Both the position numbers and the translations under genes were made by a program. Below the pieces are notes generated by a model. That model was not told where the DNA came from, did no database searches, and saw only the letters and a list, made by a program, of their open reading frames with translations. From Helianthus annuus (Eukaryota > Streptophyta > Magnoliopsida > Asterales > Asteraceae), in the NCBI RefSeq assembly GCF_002127325.2, contig NC_035440.2:71733819-71797818 (forward strand): 64,000 bases of DNA, written 5' to 3'. Of this stretch, positions 35,635 through 48,432 are shown in pieces. Within the stretch, counting starts at the first letter, position 1. The number at the start of each line of letters is the position of its first letter.

Positions 35635-37439
35635 TGTAACACTCTACTTAAGATACCTCATATTTAAGCCAACTAAATAAGAAAATTTTATAATTCATTC
35701 AAAACATTTCATCCAAAAGCGTTTAAGAACAAACACTAAACTTGAAGGACAATTGTGTAATTCATTCATTACAAAGTTTTCACAAAAGAACTTTTAAACA
35801 AAAGTGAAGATTATCTTCTTGAGAGTGTTCGGTTCATAAGTCTTGCATTGATCACCACCCGCTTGATTGACTTACTTGAAATCTGAAATTTTAACAAAAT
35901 GATAATGTTAGGATCCTTAAATTTTCATATAAATAGGTGTGGCGTAAAATGAATTCGATGTACACTATTTACGCAAAACAAAACAATTTTGACAGGGCTC
36001 CACCGTAAATTACGGTGGTCACCGTAATTTACGGTGGGCGCTGGGAGTTTATGGTTCCACCGTAAACCAGGAGGAAACCACCATAAAAGTTTTGCCCTCC
36101 ACCGTAAATTACGGTAATACCGTAATTTACGGTAGACTCTGCAATTCCCTTCCTTTTGCTGTTTTGACCCGTTTAAGACGATTCCTGCACTTCTCAGCCC
36201 TTGAAGTGCAGCGCGGGGTATTTCCTCGCAACAAGTACGACCCATTTTGGATCCCTTGCTTCAACACACACGCTCCCATTACCGGTTTGCGTGATTGTAG
36301 CATTTCTCCCATTTCCCATACCCGGACTTATGGTCTACGGATGGAGTACTCCCGTTACCCGGTTTGTACCCATCTTTTATCTACTCATCTGGGTTGTCAT
36401 CATGAAGTCCATCATTTTAGACAACCAACCAACCAACACGATTCGACATTGTTCAATCTATCACCCATAAGTAAGAAACCCAAGACGTCATCATTATAGT
36501 AGCGTCAACTACATACCTTAGAGCTTTCCCTTTTGACGAGCGTCCGCACCGGCTTGACTTCCCGACACCTCACTAACGTTGCCTAAAACATACAAGCCAA
36601 TTGTCATTAGAACCATTCGGCTCATGATTAAGCTTGTTACTTTACCAACACCATACTTGTGTCAATTTATGTCTTTTAGGCATTTTATCAAGCATCTTGT
36701 GTGCATAATTTCTTACAATTTGTAACTAAGTTTAACATTCATGATTTAGCCATGGCAAACATCAAATTAAGCAATTTTGCTAAATTTTACATCAATAATT
36801 TCTGAATTCTTGTTCATAAAACTTGAATTACTCTAGGTAACATCAAAATCCTATTGTTTCATACTTTTCTACAAAACCCACATATCACCTCTAATGGTGA
36901 TCATGAATTTTACAAGAATTAAACCAAATTTCAACAAGAATTTATTAGGGTTCATCCTTATACACCATTTCAAGTAAAACAAACATCATGCATGACCAGA
37001 TTTCAATCTTATGATTTTATCCAAAATCTAAGGTAGAACCAAATCATGAAATTTTGCATACCTTACAATCTCTTAGTCAAGATGATCACAACCCTATATT
37101 CAGATTTCAATTCGGACTTGATTTGCACCTTCAATTGATGAGTTTTTGTGAATTTTAGGGTTTGAGGGAAACCCCCTTCTTGTTGCCTGGCTTGGATCGA
37201 TCAAACACACACTTAGGTGTGTGTTTGGTGTGTTAATTTACTATTAGTAAATTAAGTTTCAGAGTTGACACATTTGGTCCCTCAAGTATACATGGGTTAT
37301 AAAACAAGGGTTTTCAATTATACTTTGTCATAATTTTGTTAAGATTTCTACTAACTAGGTTATTTCCTAGCCCTTTTTATCTTAACTTACTACTAGTATT
37401 TTATTTAAATTTTAACATTAATATTTTCGGGGTGTTACA
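35635..37439 (-). repeat. Element B 5' LTR
   Basis: 1805 bp, TG to CA on the minus strand. It has a palindrome cluster around 35999-36135 built from CCACCGTAA and TTACGGTGG arms. Confidence 0.92.
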
Positions 37440-38703
37440 TTTTTGATAAAGATAAAGGTTTATTTACTCATTTTCGCATGAACTCGCTCAACATTATTGT
37501 TGATTTTTCAACTTACATGTATTTCAGGAAACTAACGATCTGGCGCGGTATGGCTTGTTTTCCGCTGCATTAGGCCCGAGGTCATCCAGGGTTCGAGACT
37601 TGTGACTCTTTCCTGGACAAGTCACAGTCTCCGAACTGTGTTTATTTTAAGTTTGTGGTTGTAATGTTTAGACGAGTTTATGGTTGTCGGGTGTTTACCC
37701 GTTAAGACAATGTTTTACTATTTTATTTTAATGGATGATCTTGCATATTTTTAATTCATATAGCTTGTTATGATTAAGCTATGGTATTAAGAAGTCACAC
37801 CAAATTAACCACGCTTCCGCAAAGCCAGGGTGTGACAGATTTGTAATAAAAGTTTACATTGTTATCCAAAATATAGTTATTGCGTTTCATTACACTTCGA
37901 ACAAAAGATTGTTACTGTCATAAAAGGCATTCGTTGTCATGTCATTCCCGTTTCCCGTGGTCTATCACCGGCTCATATCTTGTTTCCTGAAATACATGTA
38001 GTTTTAAAAGTCAACAAAAGTTGAGCGAGTTCATGCAGTTATTGTTATCATATGAAATCTCATAAGTGCTATCGTGTAATGAAATCATGGTATGTAATTA
38101 GCGTTCATGGATTTTAAGGATCTATCAGTGTGTAGCTTGCACCCTGACATATGTGCCCTAAGTAAGTAACCAACCCGAGACAGCTTTGACATCATAGGGA
38201 TCACAAAAGAACTCCTAAGGGTATACCAACCTGGAGTTGAGCGTGCCTCAAGCTCGATAGATCTATACCTTTTGCACCTTAGTCACTAAGTGATTAATGG
38301 TTACTAATGTCATCATCCTACTTACGTACATTGATCATGTTATCATCTAAACCCATAGCTAACATACCATTTGTTATTACATGTATTTCCTCTCGATTGT
38401 TTTAAAAACAAAACATTGAAATCATTGAAATGAGGGACATGAACTCACAAGTTTGCGTTCCGTGTATTGTCATACCGTAAAGTGAGCATCTGTACGCGTG
38501 AGTAACCTACATGTGTACTAACTTTATTAGACACTGGGTCTTATAGGACCTCGTACAAGTTGTTCATCTTGAATTCTTATTATGTTTTCACTTGTCATTT
38601 TGGAACAACTTTGTATTTTTGAGTGTTGGTAGTTTGTTCGTTTGATTTATATATAGATTGATTTCATAAGTGTATACATACATTTTATATGTATTGAATT
38701 ATG

Positions 38704-38746
38704 TGTGAACGGGCTTCGCCCTTCACATGTCCTCGTGCTTCGCACG
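38704..38746. other. Two adjacent hairpins with TTC loops
   Basis: GGGC-TTC-GCCC (38711-38721) extends outward by a GTGAA/TTCAC stem with a bulge, and CGTGC-TTC-GCACG is at 38734-38746. They lie in the outer LTR. Confidence 0.6.
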
Positions 38747-38764
38747 CGTGTCATTGGGCTGAGC

Positions 38765-39604
38765 TAGAGATAGGTATAATCGGGTATTCATAAAACCCGG
38801 AACCGTTTCCAACCCAGAACCGGGTATGGATACAAGTGAGTGGAACCGGGTTCTCTGTGGAACCGGTTCCGGGTACAACCCGGGTACACGTCAATATATT
38901 TAGAACCGGCGTAACCGGTTTCGGGTACAATGGAACCGGGTACGGGTCCTGATGGAACCGGTTCCGGGTACAACCCGGGTACACTTCAATCATTCCGTTT
39001 GAAAGATATTCATTTCGTTTGAATATTAATCATTTCGTTTGAATCAAAAACGGTTGCATGTGATCATAAATGAAATACAATTAATCAGATCCACTAACAT
39101 TGGAGGTCCAATTAGAGTAATTTGAGTCTTCGACCCTTTTAAACAATACATGTGCATGTTCAGAATCACTATATTAATCGGCCCAATGAGAATAGAGAGT
39201 GTTGAATTACTTTGTCGGACATTGTCAACAATTGCATGTGAAATAATTAGGATTGTCAGTCTTTGAACGGCCCAATCATATTCCATTAGGAGTTGTAGTT
39301 GTTGGCCCATGTGGCCTGCTCATATAAACCATCGGTCCAATTAAAATCCATATCTTAAATAGTTGTCGGGTTTTTTGTAATACCCGGAACCGATTCCGGG
39401 TAGGAACCGGGTTCCGGGTATGCACCGGGTACGGGTAGGAATCGGGTACGAACCGATTTTATTTATAAAATGTGGAACCGGGTCGGAACCTACGGGTTTT
39501 TTGAACCCGGAACCGGTTCTACTATTAGCCGGGTAGGAACTGGAACCGGGTACGGGTCGGGTCCACTGGAATCGGGTAGGAACCGGTTTTTATGCCCATC
39601 TCTA
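38765..39604. mobile_element. hAT-type MITE
   Basis: 840 bp, ends TAGAGATAGG and CCCATCTCTA, 8-bp duplication GGCTGAGC (38757-38764 and 39605-39612), as expected for hAT. Its interior is dominated by GGAACCGGTT/GGGTA palindromic words. Confidence 0.9.
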
Positions 39605-40022
39605 GGCTGAGCCCATGTCATTGGGCCGAGCCCATGCCTTTGGGCCTAGCCCATGCCTTTAGGCCTAGCCCACACTTTATGTCATTGGGCGATCCCGTGT
39701 CTTTTATGTTATTGGGCCTAACCCATGTTTTATGTCATTGAGCCGAGCCCATGTCTTAATGTTATTGGGCCTAACCCATGTTTTATGTCATTGGGCCGAG
39801 CCCATGTCTTAATGTTATTAGGCCTAACCCATGTTTTATGTCATTGGGTCGAGCCCATGTCCTTTATGTCATTGGGCCTAACCCATGTTTTATGTCATTA
39901 GGCCGAGCCCATGTCTTAATGTTATTGGGCCTTGCCCATGCATTTTGTTATTGGGCCTTGCCCATGCATTTTGTTATTAGGCCCTAGCCCACGTATTCAA
40001 GTAATTTGGGCCTAGCCCATAA
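39605..40022. repeat. TGGGCC-containing tandem array
   Basis: Degenerate units of about 27 and 53 bp, each with TGGGCC(T/G)AGCCCA or TGGGCCTAACCCA and ATGTCATT or TTATTG spacers. The first unit was split by the MITE. The 69-codon frame here only reflects the repeat. Confidence 0.8.
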
Positions 40023-41751
40023 TAAGTTTTGTGAGTCTATTTAATAATCTTGCATTTTTATAAAATTTTACTAAGTATAGGACTTTTACATGTGTTCATG
40101 TCCTTATAAAATACTTAGTAATTTTTATAGATTTTTCAACTTTTCGGATTTTGTTATCGGTAATATATTTGTATTCGTTAAGCGTCTAAAAATATCTTAT
40201 TTTTAGACGTGTCATCGTAGTCACTTTAGGTATATTTCCGCATCGAAGAGTCGCCCAAATGTCGTAGTACTTTCTCGCGGTGACAATACGCCCATTTTGT
40301 CGTCATCGGTTGTTATGTATTCCTTTTTCGACCGATTGTTATGTGCCTTATTTATCGACGGAAATATACTTTATTTATTAGGAATATATATACTTGTCAT
40401 TTGGTTCCGTCATCCGTATTGTCCGCTCGTCCGTTTAATCCATTTAAATTTAGCATTCATTGGTAGATTGAGGATATTGTGTATATGTTTTTATGTGAAT
40501 TTGTACTTGGTATCTTTCAAGTATTTTCTTGGTATCCTTTGTGTATCATTTAGATTACCCTACATGTCTAAATACATACACTTAACACATAATATATATA
40601 CACATTGAAGGGTTTTCTAAATATATATATATATTTCCCTAAAAATATATATATTTATAAGTTTCATTTTTGACATATAAAAACCATTATAAATAATTTA
40701 GAAACTTACTTGAATGTTTAATGCTTAAACTTTTCCCAAAAAGTTTGTTTAACCATGATTAAAATCCTTAAGTGTGATTAGCCATTTTAATCACACTTTA
40801 ACCCCTAATTAATCATGATTATGATTTTACAAAAATTTCGCCATAGTTTCCCCTAAACTATGGCGTTTCCCACCTTTTCAAAACGTGTTTAAATCATCAA
40901 AACAATTTTCCAAAATCACCACAATTACCAAATATCACCAAAGATTAATTTACCACATAAATCACACTTATTCCTTCAAAGCTCCTTATTGGCATTACTT
41001 TGGTTAAACTTTCCATACTTTAAAGTTAAACATGTTTTTAGTTAATTATTTACATAAACTTGACTATACTTGTTATTCACTTTTAAAAATTCCCAAGTCT
41101 TTATGTAAAAATTCCCCAGACTTTTTATACCACACTTTTTATAAATAAAATTACATAACTTGTTTTATGTTAAAAATCAAGTTCATTAGTGTTTTAAAAG
41201 CCTTGATTCATGATCATTCTAAGTTTAACTTTTCAAGAATCACTAATCAAAGTTCACATATATAATGCTCAGAATCTTTGAAGTTGATGATCTTGTGTGA
41301 TTTAAGCATACATATGGTTAAATCATATTTTTAAGTGTCACATGGCAAGATTAGCACTAATCTAAATTACTACATGATATAAATCACACGATCATCAGAA
41401 ATCTAGACTTTAAACCACTAATCTTTACAAAATCAACATAATCATCAAGATTATACCAACTAACTACACTAGTCTACACAAATAATCACATAATAAGTTA
41501 TGATTAGTAGATTATTAAGTTTGAGATTAGGGTTTTTGATTATATTTTTCTTAAGCTTCACGATAATCAACTTGTACTTATTAAATCTACACATAATAAG
41601 AAGCTTAAATATGGTTAAAGAACGCTTACAATTTTTTCACAAGCTAAACAAGGTGATTAAAAAGTGATTTAGGCTTTCAAGACTCCCTTAAAGCTTCCTC
41701 ATGCTTAAACCATGCTTATATGTTCCTGTAATGGGTAGATTAGGGCAAAAA

Positions 41752-44700
41752 TGTCACACCCTGACTTTTGCGGAAGCATGGTTATTTGGTGTGACTTCTT
41801 AATACCATAGCAATCAATCATAACAATGCTATATGTTAAAATCAAATGATTTTCATTCATTAATAAAGTTTAGAAAATACCAAAATACCTTTGTCTTGAA
41901 AATATAGACGCCAATTAGTTACAAACCATAACACGTTCAAATGAGTTCCCATGGACTCAACAAAAGACTTTAAATAACCCTGAGCTTAGAAACATGTATC
42001 CCGTCCAGGAATAGGATACATCTTTTAAACTCTACGACCACGAATGGCATCCTTTATTTAACACGCAGCTTGTAGACACATGCATACACCTGCCAGATCC
42101 TTTTAGTTCCCTGAAATACATGTAGTTTGAAAAATCAACAAAAGTGATCACCAATGGTTTGCAAGGCCATTGATATGTGTGAAGTGATGCAGGAAGACTC
42201 AAACCTAGCAAATTTGTACCGGGCCTCGGCTGTAAGACATAGTCACCACATGGTCCATTCAGCGGACTCAGGAGTGGGGCTCGCTACACCCAAATAGATC
42301 TATCACTCATGTCCCTCGGTCCTACGACGAGGATTAATGGCCTTAAGTTTCCGCCTACCCACTCACATGATCTAAGTAGTATGCCCTCCTTAAGCTAACC
42401 ATACCATGTATAGAAATGTCTGTATAATTGTAACATGTATTTCACCCCCCAAGTTATAAAACTGAAAACAGTTAAAAAGAAAAGGGGGGGACATGAACTC
42501 ACAGTATTGCGTCTTCGGTACATGTAACCCAAATCTCCTTAGCAAACACGACTACCTACAATGGTCTAACGGCTATTAGACAAACGGGTCGTGCCTTGTC
42601 TTAGTATTTATGTTTTTGAGCTACGTTTCCGATATTATTCCAAGTTATAATAATTATATTTAGTTTTTGGAATAATTGTTTATACAATATTTCTGTATTA
42701 ATACTTCTCAAGTATTCATATTCGTATTTCCTTCCCAAGGATGGGGTATTTCATACATGGTTATCCGTATTCTTGTATTTGTTTATCTAGCCATGTAGTG
42801 GCGTCGTATTCCGGTGTGTTAATCCAAAAGGATATATATCTTTAAGTCCCACTTAGAAATATATAAATAAACTTTATTTTTATTCAAAACAATACAGTCC
42901 AAGAAAATATATATTTTTCCCAAAAATACTATATTTCTTAATAAATCCGAGAAAAAAATACTTTTACTTTCCCAAATACTAATACATTTTCTCTCATCCC
43001 AAAAAATATGATATAACTTGGTAATACGTTCAAAATCATATTCTCACCTCTTTCATATCCAAAATAACGTTTACCAAAAATATATTTATAAGAGTATTTC
43101 CCGGAATATTTTGTAAGTTACATTTTTGTGTTTGGCTTCACAATATTAAGCGTGTAACTTATATTTCATTCCTTGTGATTTTTGGTGTTATTTTGGAGTT
43201 GTAATTGTGATGGGGTTTTGATAAGTTACATTATTTGTCCTAAAATAATATAACTAGTTTGCAAATCGAACAAATATTCACGCAAGCGTTTTAGTGTGAA
43301 ATATTTACTCTAAATATATATTTATCCGCTTTTATTCGTGAAAACCCACATCCGACACTTTGAAATGTCGTAACAAAACTTATGGCGAAGTTTACTTTCG
43401 GAAAACAAAGTTATAAAATATACTTGAAATGTCTTGGGATTTTTAGAAAATTTCGCCAGAGTTTTTCCTAAAAACGGAGATGTCCATGCTATTAAGCATA
43501 TCTTTTTCTTTTCAAAATCAATCAACAACAATTTATCAAACAACTTTACACTGTTTTTACATTACAAAGAGCAAAAATATATGCGTTACACACTAATCAT
43601 GAACTTGATATATTTCGGAAACGCGTAGTAACTTAGTAAAGCTTTTAGTGGACTTAGTTACCTTCCGAAGTGTATTTATTTCTTTTAAAATCATTCTCAT
43701 AAAATAATTTAGTGTTTACAACTTGTAAATAATTTTTACAAAAATTAACCCCTTTGAAATCTTCTTGTAAATAGAATATTCCCATACTTGTCTTATTTCT
43801 AAAAATGGTGTAAGTGTTTGTAATAGTCATGACTTTCCAAAAACCGCTTTTCTAACTTGGTTTCTTCACAAAAATCTTTTGTAACTCTTGAATTTACAAG
43901 ATCATCAACTTACTAGTTAAATTATAGTTCATGAAAAATCATCTTTATCAAGTTTATGTTTAACTAGAAGGTGTTTATTTTATGTAACACATAACCACTT
44001 TCTAATCTTGTTAAATCATATTTCTAAATATTATTTAACGGTGACTAACATCACACAATCAAGAATCATCATAAAATTTACAACATGTTCACTACAACAT
44101 TTTACTAGCAATATTTCATCTCCAAGTAATCTTTTATGTAAAGCTTCATGTTCATATTTTTAGTTCTTGTTTCTTTAGTGTTTTGAACATAACCATCATA
44201 CTACAACTTTTGATCATAAAAACAAGATGAACAAGGTGTAACAAGGACTTACTACTAGCACAAGGCTAGGGATGATTCTAGTGAAGAAGATGATGAAAAA
44301 TGATGATGAAAAGGCAAGAAACAAAGTCCTTTGAAGCTCCACAAGTTGCAACTTCCTTGAATCACCTTACAAGCTTGAATGGAACTTGAAATTTGGATGA
44401 AAGTGGCGGACTTGTGGTGGTGATGGGGGCGGTTAAGGGAGGGCCGAGAGGATGGGTGGGGTGTGAAGGTGTGGTGTGAAAATGTGAAGTAATGAGAATG
44501 ATCTTGGTGCCATGCTTTTTAAAGATAGTTCATATATTTTGTCAAGATCTACAAGCAACTTATCTAATAGACAAATGGGAAATAATCTAAACAAGATATG
44601 AGAGTATGGTGTAAATCTTGGGGTAGGTCCATTTAGGACCGAATTCGGCTGGGGGGGGGGGTTGGTTGCAAGTTTTGTAACTAAATGGTAATGGTAAGTT

Positions 44701-45407
44701 AGTTTTCAAGTGTAAGCTTATATATGTTATTTATTTGATATTTAGTGGGTGTTAGGGTGTTCGGGGATCATGACAAGCCAAGAAATAAATAAACAATGTG
44801 TTTGGCAAAAATTTAGTGTTCCGAGTAATGTCCGGTTGTTCGGTTGGATACCGTTCCGTTAAAGTGTTTAATTAGTACGTAAAGTGTCTTTTATATATAT
44901 TTTTGTAACACAATAAATCCCCAGGCACTTAGGAAAGCATACAGGACCCTTCTGCCATATTTTTGCACTTCACTAGTATGTTACAATGCTGAATTTTATA
45001 AATGAATGCAGAATTCTGCACTTAAAGTGTGTTTTAGGCACTTCCCGGCACTTTAACTATCACCTAGTGACGCAGTTTATGATCCTCACTTCCCTACACT
45101 CCATACTAGTGCAGTACCCTGTCTCTGGCTCATACTGGCCTTAAAACATAGTCTGTCCATGTGCTGGCATTGTCAGCATGTTTGTGAGTTATCCGCTCAT
45201 TGTGCTAACTGTGCTTTGTGCATCAAGTATCTCACTAAAGTTTGTGTGTAATAAATGAAGTGATTGTATGCAAATTTGATGCATATGCATGTATGATGCA
45301 TAATTCATAAAGCAGTTTAAACCGTCAGTTGAAATCAAGCACAGCCATTAAACACATAATTAAAATTAATAAGTTGTACGGTACCTGTAATTGTGAGGGT
45401 TGTCACA
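41752..45407 (-). mobile_element. Second solo LTR, minus orientation
   Basis: 3656 bp starting TGTCACACCCTG and ending GGTTGTCACA on the plus strand, with AAAAA on both sides (41747-41751 and 45408-45412). Its sequence parallels the element A LTR read backwards (TTGCGGAAGC, TGAAATACATGTAG, CACCAATGGTTTGC). No internal region is present. The minus frames within it are chance. Confidence 0.85.
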
Positions 45408-46985
45408 AAAAATGAGGAGTTTATTGGTTGAAATGGTGAGTTCTTGGTGGGTTTATGTGGCTGCCGAAAATGGGGGTTTCAAAAGGGGTTCTTGAGGTTT
45501 GAAAGGTATGTAAAAAGATGATAAGAATGTGCCTTGAAAACTCGGTTAAATGATGAGGTATGTAAAGTGTTTCAACAACTACACAAGGCCATACTTTAGA
45601 TCTTTCACAATTTCAACCAAGATCAAGTGGGTGGGACCCACTTGTTGACCGAATTGGACTAGGGGGTATTATGTATATCTTTTTATAAAAAATGTTAAAA
45701 ATATAGATATTTTGGTAATTATGTAAAGTATGGTGATTAGGGGTTAATTACACCATTAAGGGGTAATTAGGGATTCAGAATGTAAATCAACATTAACTAG
45801 TTCACTAAACTAGTAGAAATTGTATTTTGATACTTTAGATGCTTTCCGTTTGGTCGTCGGCTAGTTTACGGCACTTTTGCGTCGTACCGACGAAGGTTTG
45901 TCGTAAGTTGTTATTCCGCCGTCAATAATACCCCCATATTGTTTTCATGTATTTGTTATCATTTGTCATCATTCCGGAGTCTCGGAAATGCTAAACTAAT
46001 AGTTTAGACGAGTTAGAATTATTATATTTTTAACCGAACGGACGATTTAGTGATTAGTGCGTTGTACCGGAAAGTTATGTATTTTTGCAAGATGTGTTTT
46101 CAAATTAGTGTCTTCATATATATATGGACTCAGTTATGTCATTCTTGTGTCGTTTTTCATCGTTTCGTTTTGTTTCAGCAACTTTGCCTCAACTTTGCTG
46201 GCATGAATAGTGTAACCATGAATAGTGGACGCAACACTTTCTACCAACATTTTTAGGACATAGTTTAATTGGTTTCGCGACACGACGAAAGCCAACATAT
46301 GTTATATCATTGTTTTCTTGGCGTAACACTGTTATCTAATATACGACACAGTTACGTAATTAAATTACGCTAAATGCATGAGATTATGGAATAAAAATAG
46401 TGATTAGATTGTACGAAATTTCCGGTTAATTGCCATTTGTCACAATGTAAGTATGCTAAGTGATGTACGTAAAATACAACATACAAATTACATCAAGGCG
46501 TAAAATCAACCTTTTTTGGTACTAATGTTGGAAAAAACATTTTTCTTTGTTTCCTTATTTATTTACAGGATCAAAAGAGCTTAAACGCACAAAAGGAACA
46601 AATTAACAGCAAAAACCAACCTAAATACAAAGAAGAAGGATTGGCACGACTCGCCGAGCCCCCATCCACATCCAAACCAACAAAAATAACAAAAACATAA
46701 GCTTAGGCACGGGGTCGTGCCCAGTCAAGATTCCCTGCAGAAAAAAACAACAAGAAAAGACAAACCAACACGGGGCCGTGCCAACTTAACATGGGTCGTG
46801 GTCAATTCTAAGATTCATAGAATCTGAGATAGTACAACAAGTACAATCACCACGGGCCATGTTGTTGACACACGGGGCCGTGTTAGTACAAGACCTGACA
46901 CCGTAGTTAATGAAGAAAAGAGAGAATGAAGGCCACGGGTCCGTGCCAGGTGGGCACGGGGCCATGTGAACAGTCTGATTTCAGC

Positions 46986-46995
46986 TATAAATAGG
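46986..46995 (+). promoter_or_regulatory. TATA box of the Athila-like LTR
   Basis: TATAAATAGG, a textbook plant TATA box within an LTR-like context. Confidence 0.6.
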
Positions 46996-47897
46996 GGTGC
47001 TTGGTTTCATTCCAACTCATCCCTTGGCAAACCACTTCTCTCACACTTGCCACTAGTCCACCACCACTACAACACCATCACCTACCACCATTATCATCCA
47101 TCTTTCGTCTTTTAGAGTGTGTAGTAGTCTCAGGATCCAAGATCGACCGTAAAAGTTCTTGTCAAACAAAGGCCATGCTTGGCTAATCTCTTAAATCACT
47201 TGGTGAAAACAAATCTTTTATGTATTACTTTTGATTTCCAGTCTTTGACAATTTTTATTTGGGTATGTATTAATGACTTTAATAACTAGTTTTCTATATT
47301 ACAGGTGAAATTTACTTAATCATTTCTTCATGTTTTGTTGATTCACTCATTCATGTCTTTACGGTCTATTAAAGTGCGTTAACTGCCTGGAAGGGGGTTA
47401 GAAGGGTGTTTGGGTAAAGTTCTTGCCTCGTTCAGTGTATAGATCCCGCGAGGGCCTGATTCAAGCTTAGTAGGACTTCCCTTGAGGCAGATAGCATCAA
47501 ATCGGGGGAAGTAAGAACCGCTTGTAATCCCTTATCTATAAACTACTATTAAAACATTAAACCGACCTTGCGGGACTGTATCCTTGCTGACTCGGGCCAA
47601 TAGGTTGAGGGTAACGCTGCCTAGAAAGGGGGCCTACCACTTTTCGCATTAATAACTTACTTAATTATCTTTCAACAATCCGACCTTGCGGGACTGTATC
47701 CCTGCTGAATCAGACTAATAGGTTGGGGGTAAAGCTGTCTGGAAGGGGGCCTACTATCATAACTTAAAGATAATCTCTTACAAAAACCCAAAGTGCGGAA
47801 ATCATCAAAGGATACATAAAAGAGGAGTTGGAACCAAGTGATTCCTTCTTGTCTATTTTTTCCATATATTTTATTTTGATTTTCTAATTTATCTTTT

Positions 47898-48176
47898 GAG
47901 TAAACTTCCGATTTGCTCCATGTGGTTTGGTCACTTTAACGGTTTTGCTCCAAACCTTTAAAAATAGCCATTTTACTCCCTGATGTTTCAGTTTTTTTGC
48001 CAGTTTGCTCCCCTCCTCTAACTCCATCCAAATTGTTTGTTTTTGCGTTTTACTCCCCACAGGGAGCAAACTGGCTACAAAACCAAAACATCAGGGAGTA
48101 AAATGACTATTTTTAAAGGTTTGGGGCAAAACCGTTAAAGTGACCAAACCACAGGGAGCAAAACGGAAGTTTACTC
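47898..48176. mobile_element. Mutator-type MITE in the Athila-like LTR
   Basis: Inverted ends GAGTAAACTTCCG and GGAAGTTTACTC, 9-bp duplication TTATCTTTT (47889-47897 and 48177-48185), almost fully palindromic over 279 bp. It is related in structure, not in exact sequence, to the MITE at 10390. Confidence 0.88.
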
Positions 48177-48432
48177 TTATCTTTTATAACTTTCAAAACT
48201 TTTAATGAAAATTTGGTTAGATTAGACGTTAACGATAAGCCGGTACTAAAAGCTCTTGTGTCATTGGACGAACTCGGTATCTTGCCATCACTATACTACG
48301 TCCACGATGGGTGCATTGCCCTAACGTGTGTAGAGTGATAGTATTATATCGTGTTTTATAAATTTAAAGCTTGATTCGCGAGTAAAAAGTGCTTAAAATA
48401 TATCTAAAAATAATACACACCCGCACACACGT

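Larger units (their letters stand above)
29066..37439 (-). mobile_element. Chromovirus B (Ty3/gypsy), nearly intact
   Basis: An 8374-bp element on the minus strand, with LTRs of 1786 bp (29066-30851) and 1805 bp (35635-37439), TSD TTTTT (29061-29065 and 37440-37444), a primer site (35619-35632) and a polypurine tract (about 30852-30865). The LTRs differ by one 19-bp indel and, as far as I see, one base (C/T class near 29970 and 36567). Gag and pol are full length, separated by one frameshift. A chromodomain-like tail puts it with chromoviruses, probably Tekay-type. It is the youngest layer of the nest. Confidence 0.93.
16035..37837 (+). mobile_element. Chromovirus A (Ty3/gypsy), rearranged, with element B inside its 3' LTR
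   Basis: Both LTRs start TGTGACAACTCA and end GGGTGTGACA. GATTT precedes the left one (16030-16034) and follows the right one (37838-37842). Between them are a tRNA-Met primer site, a 43-bp repeat leader, an acidic ORF, a spliced gag and a pol. Pol stops inside the integrase at 26000, where 56 bp of left host flank and then a complete LTR follow. There is no polypurine tract at that junction. I counted about ten base differences between the LTRs, so the arrangement is young. The second LTR is interrupted at 29066 by element B. Confidence 0.9.
26057..37837 (+). repeat. Element A 3' LTR, interrupted by element B
   Basis: 26057-29065 and 37440-37837 together match 16035-19437. The break is at a TTTTT that is duplicated on both sides of element B. 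Confidence 0.9.
15922..46444 (-). mobile_element. Outer solo LTR of a chromovirus, split by later insertions
   Basis: On the plus strand the LTR starts TGTAACACCCTG at 15922 and ends TTTGTCACA at 46444. The 5 bp on either side, ATGTA (15917-15921 and 46445-46449), form a target duplication across 30.5 kb. The left end resembles the start of the reversed LTR at 41752 (ACACCCTG, then TTGCGGAAGC). Subtracting element A, the MITE, the second solo LTR and their duplications leaves about 4.2 kb. No internal region of its own is seen, so it is a solo LTR, the usual product of LTR-LTR recombination. Remaining pieces are 15922-16034, 37843-38764, 39605-41751 and 45408-46444. Confidence 0.8.
46526..48432 (+). 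mobile_element. Athila-like LTR, probably solo, split by a MITE
   Basis: A candidate start TGTTGG at 46526 is preceded by ACTAA (46521-46525), which recurs at 48433-48437. The segment has CACGGGGCCGTG-type words (46700-46970), a TATA box, two roughly 110-bp repeats beginning CCGACCTTGCGGGACTGTAT (47562 and 47680) and a 3' part resembling Athila LTR ends. The right end does not finish in CA, so that boundary is uncertain. Confidence 0.5.

Noticed and set aside
39605..40022. CRISPR-like repeat array
   Set aside because: Units are degenerate with no constant spacer structure, and the DNA is plant nuclear; it is a tandem repeat in an LTR.
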